The notes beneath the pieces are model-generated. The model saw only the letters and a program-made list of their open reading frames with translations. It was not told the DNA's origin and did not search any database. A stretch of DNA of 64,000 nt from Parasedimentitalea huanghaiensis (lineage in GTDB: Bacteria; Pseudomonadota; Alphaproteobacteria; Rhodobacterales; Rhodobacteraceae): assembly GCF_009753675.1 (NCBI RefSeq), contig NZ_WQLV01000001.1, forward strand, positions 186,001-250,000, in the 5' to 3' direction. A program made the position numbers and the translations under genes. Positions 57,993-64,000 of the stretch are shown in pieces (position 1 is the first letter of the stretch; each line of letters opens with the position of its first letter).

Positions 57993-59396
57993 ATGAGTAC
58001 AATTTGGCCTCATGACCTTGGTGATACCAAAGGTCCGAAGTATAAGAAGCTGGCTGATACAATCCGTTCGGCTGTTGGTTCAGGGACCTTGTCGATCGGT
58101 GCAAAGCTGCCGCCGGTGCGCGAATTGTCATATCAACTGGGTATTACCCCTGGGACGGTAGCGCGCGCATATTCAATTTTAACCGAAGAAGGCCTTTTGC
58201 AAGCCGAAGTTGGCCGTGGAACGTTTGTTGCAGCCGCCAAAAAGCCTGTGCTTGATGATGTATGGGCAAGGCAATTGCATATTCACGAGATCAAAAATCC
58301 TGGACACATCAGCCTGTTTAGTCCTCGAATTCCAGATGTTGGGCAGGTTGCAGCGATGCGGGATGCGTTGAGGTTGGTTGCGCAAGGGCCTGATTTGGCC
58401 TTTCTAAGCTATCCAACACGAGACGCCTATACCCCATTGCGTGAGGCGGTGGTGAATTGGTTGTCGGAGCTTCCATTGGGAAGCTTGAGTGAACAGGAGG
58501 TTGTGTTGACCCATGGTGGGCAAAGTGGCCTGATGGTCGTCATGCAGGCTTTGTTGCGGGGGCCGCAACCAACCATTTTGGTCGAAGATTTATCATATGC
58601 TGGTTTTCGACGTGCCGCAGAACTTCTTCGTGCGCAAGTGGTTGGGGTTGAAATGGACGAATGTGGCATTCTGCCCGATGCACTGGAAAAAGCAGCCCGT
58701 AAAACTGGAGCACTGGTCCTTTGTACCAGTCCAGAAGTGCACAATCCGACCGGATTGTACACACCTTTAGAAAGACGGCAGGAGATTGTACGGATCGCAC
58801 GTCGTCATGGCATTCAGATTATCGAAGATGACTGTTATCGTATGGGCGATCCAAGAGCGCCAAGTTACCGTGCTCTGGCACCTGAGCTGGGGTGGCATGT
58901 CAGTTCAATCTCAAAATCCTTGACCCCAGCCTTACGAATTGGCTTTGCTCTGGCGCCCCAAGGGCGAGGCCCAGACCTGCGCAGGGTGGCTGAGCATGGC
59001 TATTTTGGCCTGGCACAGCCACTTGCGGCGCTAAGTTGCATTCTTTTAGGCGACCCAAAAACCAAAGATCTGGTGCGGGCAGTTCAAAAAGAGATGGCGC
59101 GCTATATACGTGTCGCTGTGAACGCGCTGGGTGGGTTTGATCTGACTTGGGATGATCAGGTACCATTTGTATGGTTGAGGCTGCCTGCTGGTTGGCGTTC
59201 GGCTGCCTTTAGCCGCGCGGCTGCGGCGCAGGGGGTGCAGATCCGATCAGCGGATGAATTTGCACTTCGTGATGGCCGTGCACCCAATGCCGTACGTATT
59301 GCGATAAATGCTCACGTGTCTTTAGCAGAGTTTGAAAGTGCAATGCTGCGGTTGAGGGCACTCTTGGATAGCCCTCTTGAGCAAATTAGCGTTTAG
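57993..59396 (+). CDS. MocR-type GntR regulator with aminotransferase domain
   Basis: The 467-residue product has an N-terminal GntR winged helix (residues to about 85, with LPPVRELSYQLGITPGTVARAYS) and a C-terminal fold-I aminotransferase-like domain with the PLP lysine K308 in SSISKSLTPALRIGF. MocR regulators sense PLP or amino-acid-like ligands and often control vitamin B6, GABA or taurine genes. ATG 57993 has GGAAGGA upstream. No metabolic gene is adjacent; the divergent DUF1127 gene and its own promoter are the nearest targets. Confidence 0.88.
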   Translation: MSTIWPHDLGDTKGPKYKKLADTIRSAVGSGTLSIGAKLPPVRELSYQLGITPGTVARAYSILTEEGLLQAEVGRGTFVAAAKKPVLDDVWARQLHIHEIKNPGHISLFSPRIPDVGQVAAMRDALRLVAQGPDLAFLSYPTRDAYTPLREAVVNWLSELPLGSLSEQEVVLTHGGQSGLMVVMQALLRGPQPTILVEDLSYAGFRRAAELLRAQVVGVEMDECGILPDALEKAARKTGALVLCTSPEVHNPTGLYTPLERRQEIVRIARRHGIQIIEDDCYRMGDPRAPSYRALAPELGWHVSSISKSLTPALRIGFALAPQGRGPDLRRVAEHGYFGLAQPLAALSCILLGDPKTKDLVRAVQKEMARYIRVAVNALGGFDLTWDDQVPFVWLRLPAGWRSAAFSRAAAAQGVQIRSADEFALRDGRAPNAVRIAINAHVSLAEFESAMLRLRALLDSPLEQISV

Positions 59397-59559
59397 GGGT
59401 GGGGTAGTATAATACCTATTTTGTAACATATTGAAAACACGTGGTTTAATATCAATTAGTGTGGTTGACTGGTGTGCAGGATAGCCGTAAACCCCGGTAA
59501 TCGAATTCGAATGACGGACTTGCTCTGTTGTTTCTAACGTCAAACAGGATTTACCTGCC

Positions 59560-60018
59560 ATGAAAACCTTTTCTGCTACCCCAGCAGACATCGAGAAGAA
59601 ATGGATCATCATCGACGCCGAAGGCGTGGTGCTGGGCCGTCTTGCCTCGATTGTAGCCATGCGTCTGCGTGGCAAGCACAAGCCGTCCTTCACTCCTCAC
59701 ATGGATTGTGGTGACAATGTCATCGTCATCAATGCTGATAAAGTGCAGATGACTGGCAAAAAACGCGAAGAAAACTTCTATTGGCACACCGGTCACCCGG
59801 GTGGCATCAAGTCGCGCACCAAGCAGCAGATCCTCGAGGGTAAGCACCCCGAGCGCGTCATGATCCAAGCGGTCAAGCGCATGTTGCCGGGCAATAAGCT
59901 CAGCCGCCAGCTGATGACAAACCTGCGTGTGTACGCTGGTGCCGAGCATCCCCATGAGGCGCAAAGCCCCGACGTTCTGGACGTAAAGTCCATGAACAAG
60001 AAAAACACCCGGAGCTAA
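59560..60018 (+). CDS. rplM: 50S ribosomal protein L13
   Basis: The 152-residue product is L13, with [18 protein letters not shown] at the front and [10 protein letters not shown] in the middle. It binds 23S rRNA early in 50S assembly. It forms the conserved rplM-rpsI operon, with five bases before rpsI. Confidence 0.96.
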   Translation: MKTFSATPADIEKKWIIIDAEGVVLGRLASIVAMRLRGKHKPSFTPHMDCGDNVIVINADKVQMTGKKREENFYWHTGHPGGIKSRTKQQILEGKHPERVMIQAVKRMLPGNKLSRQLMTNLRVYAGAEHPHEAQSPDVLDVKSMNKKNTRS

Positions 60019-60023
60019 TGTAG

Positions 60024-60509
60024 ATGTCTGATCAGATCAACACTCTCGAAGAGCTGAGCGCCGTTGCTGGCGTTGAAGCCGTCGCCGAAGACATCATCGC
60101 ACGTGAGCCTGTGCGTGATGAACTGGGCCGTTCCTATGCAACCGGTAAGCGTAAAGACGCTGTTGCCCGCGTATGGATCAAGCCGGGTTCCGGCAAGGTC
60201 ACCGTTAACGGCCGTGAAATCAATGTGTATTTTGCACGCCCGGTTCTGCAGATGATCCTGCGTCAGCCGTTCCAGATTTCTGGCACAGAAGACCAGTTTG
60301 ATGTCTATGCTACCGTTAAAGGTGGCGGTCTGTCCGGCCAGGCCGGCGCAGTCAAGCACGGCATTTCTAAAGCTTTGCAGCTGTACGATCCCAGCCTGCG
60401 TGGCGCACTGAAGGCTGCTGGCTTCCTGACCCGTGACTCGCGCGTTGTAGAACGTAAGAAATACGGTAAAGCCAAAGCCCGGAAGAGTTTCCAGTTCTCC
60501 AAGCGTTAA
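60024..60509 (+). CDS. rpsI: 30S ribosomal protein S9
   Basis: The 161-residue product is S9 with an acidic N-terminal extension usual in alphaproteobacteria and the ending [11 protein letters not shown], whose basic tail reaches toward the P-site t[17 protein letters not shown] is the family opening. It ends the rplM-rpsI operon, followed by a terminator. Confidence 0.96.
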   Translation: MSDQINTLEELSAVAGVEAVAEDIIAREPVRDELGRSYATGKRKDAVARVWIKPGSGKVTVNGREINVYFARPVLQMILRQPFQISGTEDQFDVYATVKGGGLSGQAGAVKHGISKALQLYDPSLRGALKAAGFLTRDSRVVERKKYGKAKARKSFQFSKR

Positions 60510-60529
60510 GTTTAGAACATATCTTATTG

Positions 60530-60559
60530 AAAAGGCCACGCAATTTGCGTGGCCTTTTT
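60530..60559 (+). terminator. Intrinsic terminator of rplM-rpsI
   Basis: AAAAGGCCACGC at 60530-60541 pairs perfectly with GCGTGGCCTTTT at 60547-60558 around a five-base loop, with a T run to 60559. It lies 20 bases after the rpsI stop and can also act on the facing gene. Confidence 0.94.
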
Positions 60560-60617
60560 GTTTGGTGCAACAGTAATGTTTGGATTTTTTGATGGGGTCC
60601 ACTGACATCCGGGTGGA

Positions 60618-61877
60618 TTAGTAGGCTGTTAGCCCAGACTTTAGGCGTTGGGGGTAGTCGGTTGGGAACTGCCATACCGCACTGTCTTGCACCCGTGCTA
60701 AGCCTCGTGCCGCTGGAGAAAGCCCTTTGAGGAGAGACACAAAAATGTCGCTGCTGGCCCAAGGGGAGGATCGAAAATACCAATGACCGTTGCCCAAATC
60801 AGCCCCCAACGCATTGCTGGCATCAATGAGCGACAATCGTGGCTCTGCCTTCAGGAGATCTTCAATTCCAGAGGGGACTTCATCCTTGGCCGCGACTTGA
60901 CCTAATCGATTTCGCCCAAACATGATTCGGCTGAGGTTTAATGCGGCATCGCTACTAGACATATAGATCGTTAAGTGGTCCATGCCCTCCAGCAACCCAT
61001 CCGCAAGTGCTTGTGTGAAATAAGTACGGTCTAGGTCACTGCCAATTAGGATCACTTGGCCCAACTTTGCCTGTCGTTTTCCGGAAGCTTGATTTTGCAG
61101 TGCAATTTGGTAGGCAACTTCAAACACCAATCTGGAACCAGCGCTATAGCCGATCAGATGAATCCGTTGGGCTTGGGTTTTGTCTGATAAGAGTTCAACC
61201 AGCTTTCGCAAATTCCGGCGTGTGGCCCCTGCGGTTTCCAGATCTCTAATGTATGCCAGCCGACTTGGTGTCGCTGGCCAGTTGTAGCTGATAAAAGCCC
61301 CCTGATAGCCTAGAAAATGCTGCAGCTCCTTGGACACCAAAGTTGGGTATTCAAAGTCGACATTATAGCCGTGAACGTAGATAAACACGTCCTGGTTTCC
61401 GGACTGTGCTAGCTGCCGATCTATGCTTTGTGTGAAGTTCCTGGCTGCTTCACGTGTGGCTTGTTCGGGCAGCGGGTGTCCCTGTTCATCTGCCGATGAA
61501 AATGGCATTGGCCCGAATTCATGCACTGCAGATACGCGAAGGGTCCGCGCAATGTCACGTTCTGCCGTTTGGGAGATCTGCTGTAAATCCTGCCAACTTG
61601 TTGCCGGTGGCGTCATTTTCACATCTACAAGCCCAGTTCGTAGCGCAATACCTCGGTCATTGGCGTAATAGGTCTGTTTGTCGCTTGTTCCGGCTACCCG
61701 GCGATCAGTGGCATAAAACAGTTGAGTATGAGACAGAACTTGCCGTGCTGCTTGGTTGTTAAACGGATCCAAATCGCCTTCTACATAAACTGTGGGCGAA
61801 GGCATAAGCTCTAGTTCGTTATACACATTTTCGCCGCATCCAGACAAAAGCAGGCCCATTGCAACCCAACGGGTCAT
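60618..61877 (-). CDS. DUF900 alpha/beta-hydrolase lipoprotein
   Basis: The product, about 419 residues from ATG 61877, has a short lipoprotein signal (RWVAMGLLLSGC, lipobox LSGC) and an alpha/beta-hydrolase fold of the DUF900 type: FIYVHGYNVDFEYP holds the HG oxyanion motif and IGYSAGSRLVFE the nucleophile serine. It should be lipid-anchored and face the periplasm; the substrate is unknown, as for the family. A GTG 18 codons upstream (61931) is another possible start; neither has a good ribosome-binding site. It converges with rpsI. Confidence 0.78.
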   Translation of the reverse strand: MTRWVAMGLLLSGCGENVYNELELMPSPTVYVEGDLDPFNNQAARQVLSHTQLFYATDRRVAGTSDKQTYYANDRGIALRTGLVDVKMTPPATSWQDLQQISQTAERDIARTLRVSAVHEFGPMPFSSADEQGHPLPEQATREAARNFTQSIDRQLAQSGNQDVFIYVHGYNVDFEYPTLVSKELQHFLGYQGAFISYNWPATPSRLAYIRDLETAGATRRNLRKLVELLSDKTQAQRIHLIGYSAGSRLVFEVAYQIALQNQASGKRQAKLGQVILIGSDLDRTYFTQALADGLLEGMDHLTIYMSSSDAALNLSRIMFGRNRLGQVAAKDEVPSGIEDLLKAEPRLSLIDASNALGADLGNGHWYFRSSPWASSDIFVSLLKGLSPAARGLARVQDSAVWQFPTDYPQRLKSGLTAY

Positions 61878-61957
61878 TCGCGAAACCGCTGTTGGACAGG
61901 AGGAGGGCAAGCGGTACAAAATCTGAATCACAGGGTGCTCGTCTAATTAAATGAGTA

Positions 61958-62575
61958 CTAAGTATCGGGGTCTATCAGCCCTAAGCCACGCAAATAAATG
62001 CCGATACCTGACTCCAACAAATCTTCTGGTGAGAATGGCGACGCGGTACCTGGTGTGTTTCGGGCATATAGCTCCACCACCCCATGGCTAAGTGCCAAGA
62101 TATGGGCAGAAAACATCGAAGCTGGTGGTCGCTTATGCAATGGAATATGTTCGCATAGCTCAGTGGCAGCGCGTTCTAATATACCTCGGGCACGGGCTGC
62201 GGCATCAGCGAGTTCCGGTGTTCTGTTGACGGAAATACCACTTTCAAACATAGAAATGTAGTGACCGGGGTGTTTGCGGGCAAATGCAAGATAGGCACGG
62301 CCAGTGGATTCGAAAGCCGCCAATGCCGAAGGCTGGCCTTTATCATATGCATATTGCATTAGATCGGCGAACATCGAAAAACCTTGGCGTGCAGCTTCCG
62401 CAATCAAGTCTTCGCGGCCTTCAAAATGCCGGTAAACTGCTGCGGGCGTTACACCTGCTTGCTTAGCTGCTTCGGACAGGGTGAACCCGGTTGGTCCCTT
62501 GATCTCAATTAGTCGCAAAGCGGCCTCGACCAGGGCTTGGCGCAAGTTTCCGTGATGATAACCTCTCTTAGGCAT
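61958..62575 (-). CDS. TetR-family transcriptional regulator
   Basis: The 205-residue product starts [22 protein letters not shown] and has the TetR helix-turn-helix [21 protein letters not shown] (residues 30-50). The C-terminal ligand domain is not diagnostic. Its start overlaps the end of ppk2 by eight bases, so the two are probably translated from one message; regulation of ppk2 or of an acyl-CoA gene is possible. ATG 62575 matches the family start; the frame is open further inside ppk2. Confidence 0.84.
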   Translation of the reverse strand: MPKRGYHHGNLRQALVEAALRLIEIKGPTGFTLSEAAKQAGVTPAAVYRHFEGREDLIAEAARQGFSMFADLMQYAYDKGQPSALAAFESTGRAYLAFARKHPGHYISMFESGISVNRTPELADAAARARGILERAATELCEHIPLHKRPPASMFSAHILALSHGVVELYARNTPGTASPFSPEDLLESGIGIYLRGLGLIDPDT

Positions 62576-63437
62576 TCCAGATATCCAACCCTCCACAGAT
62601 TGTTTTATCAACCGTTCCAAGGGCTTTATCGTCTTTGTTATCGTAATCAAGTTCGGAAAGCACGTGCCGTATAGCCGCAAGACGAGCCCGTTTTTTGTCC
62701 TCGGACTTGATCACCGTCCATGGTGCTTCCTGGCTATGTGTGCGCTCTAACGTTTCTGTAATTGCCACGGTATAGTCGTCCCAGCGTTCCAGCCCATTGA
62801 TGTCGATCGGGCTGAGTTTCCATTGCTTCAGGGGATCTTTCTCACGTTTCAAAAATCGCTGTAACTGTTCGGCACGCCCAACATTCAGCCAAATTTTGAA
62901 CAGCTTGATCCCGTCATCTACCAGTGCTCGCTCAAATCCGTCGACCTGACGAAAGAAACGCTCTCGCTGATCATCACTGCAAAAGCCAAACACCTTTTCA
63001 ACAACACCGCGATTATACCAGCTTCGATCGAAAAAGGTGATTTCGCCCCCTGACGGAAGGTGGTCTATGTAACGTTGGAAATACCATTGCGTTTGTTCGG
63101 CTTCTGAGGGCTTAGCAAGGGCGACTACACGAGCTCCTCGAGGGTTAAGGTTCTCTCGAAACCGCTTGATTGTACTGCCTTTACCAGCAGCATCACGACC
63201 TTCAAACAGCACTGCAACGCGTTGACCTGATTGTTTGATCCAAGCCTGCATTTTAACAAGTTCAATTTGCAAACTGGCCATGTCACGCTCGTAATTTTTT
63301 CGGTTTAGCCTGACAGAGTGCGGATAGTTCTGGTCCAATATTTTGCCTTTACCCGCAGTCCGGATAGCATCTCGAACTTCAATTGGAGCAGCGTCTTCGT
63401 AGTAGGCACTGATGGCACCGTTGAATGGCAATTGCAT
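62568..63437 (-). CDS. ppk2: Polyphosphate kinase 2
   Basis: The 289-residue product is a PPK2 family enzyme with Walker [13 protein letters not shown] at about residues 78-89 and Walker B/lid [13 protein letters not shown] from residue 137. Single-domain members like this one phosphorylate GDP or ADP with polyphosphate. A preference cannot be read from sequence. The TetR gene follows with an eight-base overlap. No ppk1 or ppx is in the window. Confidence 0.92.
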   Translation of the reverse strand: MQLPFNGAISAYYEDAAPIEVRDAIRTAGKGKILDQNYPHSVRLNRKNYERDMASLQIELVKMQAWIKQSGQRVAVLFEGRDAAGKGSTIKRFRENLNPRGARVVALAKPSEAEQTQWYFQRYIDHLPSGGEITFFDRSWYNRGVVEKVFGFCSDDQRERFFRQVDGFERALVDDGIKLFKIWLNVGRAEQLQRFLKREKDPLKQWKLSPIDINGLERWDDYTVAITETLERTHSQEAPWTVIKSEDKKRARLAAIRHVLSELDYDNKDDKALGTVDKTICGGLDIWNA

Positions 63438-63637
63438 GTTGAAAACCTTCCTGACCTCAATCCCTTATATGGTAACCGCTGGGAAAATGTGAATCGCTTT
63501 GACGTAATTGTGCATGTCATCATCTGGCCAGGACATGGCTGAGATCATTTTGTTCAGTCTGCCCGTGTGAATTCAGCGAGACAACTGGAAGATGAAGTTG
63601 GGCACGTAACTATCTTGTTCCTGCTGAAAAATTCGAC

Positions 63638-64000
63638 TTACTTACCAATATTGGCCATGTCATATGGAGTGGTTTGATAGATCTCATTGATCCAGTTTCC
63701 ATACAGCAGATGCGCATTGCTGCGCCAACGATTCAGAGGTTTTTGATTGGGGTCATCATCTGGGTAATAGTTGACTGGCACATTGATTGCAGAGCCCTCA
63801 GCTATATCTCGATCGTATTCTTGTTTCAGGCTATCACTGTCATATTCAAAATGGTTGAATATGAATAACGCGCGGTGGTCTGGATCCTGGATCAAGCAGG
63901 GGCCTACCTCTGCGCTTCCAAGCAAGGTGTGTAGCCCAGGGCAGGCATCAACTTCCTGTTGGCGAATTTCGGTCCATCTGGACACCGGAACAACGAAATC
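63638..64000 (-). CDS. metA: Homoserine O-acyltransferase MetA, C-terminal fragment (cut by window edge)
   Basis: This is the last 120 codons of a MetA-type homoserine trans-acylase; the start lies outside the window and the frame is open to base 64000 (reading [12 protein letters not shown]). [18 protein letters not shown] and [12 protein letters not shown] are classic MetA segments and [15 protein letters not shown] ends the family core; the glutamate in HFEYD is part of the catalytic set. It acylates homoserine with succinyl- or acetyl-CoA in methionine synthesis; which donor is used depends on a residue outside the window. Confidence 0.93.
   Translation of the reverse strand, partial: DFVVPVSRWTEIRQQEVDACPGLHTLLGSAEVGPCLIQDPDHRALFIFNHFEYDSDSLKQEYDRDIAEGSAINVPVNYYPDDDPNQKPLNRWRSNAHLLYGNWINEIYQTTPYDMANIGK

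Overview
The window looks like a contiguous piece of chromosome from a marine Roseobacter-group alphaproteobacterium (Rhodobacteraceae). The reasons are the beta-hydroxyaspartate-cycle genes, the sciP-ctrA pair, the aroK-aroB / xerD arrangement, the pyrH-frr-uppS-cdsA-dxr-rseP-bamA-ompH-fabZ-lpxA-lpxI-lpxB block, the Hint-domain RTX protein and several DUF-type small proteins typical of the group. Nearly all of it is ordinary chromosomal coding sequence. I see no tRNA, rRNA, CRISPR array, insertion sequence, prophage or plasmid module.

Layout. 1-2663: 3' part of the beta-hydroxyaspartate cycle operon (bhcB fragment, bhcC, bhcD) with a clear terminator. 2664-7211: a long non-coding stretch, then a large secreted LamG/RTX/Hint protein split by a 5-base duplication. 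7233-10398: MobA-like nucleotidyltransferase and a dimethylglycine/sarcosine-dehydrogenase-type flavoenzyme. 10703-14704: CorC/HlyC-type CBS protein, xerD, a secreted protein of unknown function and a 49-residue membrane peptide, divergent from aroK-aroB. 16499-23760: a NIT-domain chemotaxis receptor, ssb, a lytic transglycosylase, a small membrane protein behind a striking array of CtrA half-sites, a dihaem peroxidase and a TPR sulfotransferase. 23788-31122: a peptide-type ABC transporter operon with a fused double ATPase and an AraC regulator. 31205-45064: miaA, then the pyrH-to-lpxB envelope block and a CadD-like membrane protein. 45162-49938: mnmA, sciP, ctrA and ligA. 49935-52476: recG, a 40-residue membrane peptide and a structured RNA ending in an intrinsic terminator. 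52662-57501: NifU-like scaffold, hisI, gluQRS, trmFO, an enoyl-CoA hydratase and a PaaI-type thioesterase. 57666-60509: DUF1127 protein, divergent MocR regulator, rplM-rpsI. 60618-64000: DUF900 lipoprotein hydrolase, TetR, PPK2 and the C-terminal part of metA.

How the parts connect. bhcB-bhcC-bhcD turn glyoxylate plus glycine into oxaloacetate and regenerate aspartate. The 32-45 kb block couples ribosome recycling and nucleotide supply to undecaprenyl, phospholipid, isoprenoid, outer-membrane-protein and lipid A synthesis. SciP and CtrA form a cell-cycle or quorum-linked regulatory pair; a near-consensus CtrA box precedes ctrA, and a four-fold TTAA array with exact 11-base spacing precedes a small membrane protein at 20493.

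Most interesting points to check: the TTAA array at 20388-20425, the multi-stem RNA candidate at 52308-52476 behind a short membrane-peptide gene, the long hairpin at 56031-56109, the ATTAC duplication that splits the RTX/Hint gene, the ten-base G run in the ribosome-binding region of gluQRS, and repeated TTGATACAA motifs between the MocR gene and DUF1127. No wholly new multi-gene system is evident; the novelty is mainly in small proteins, RNA structure and regulation.
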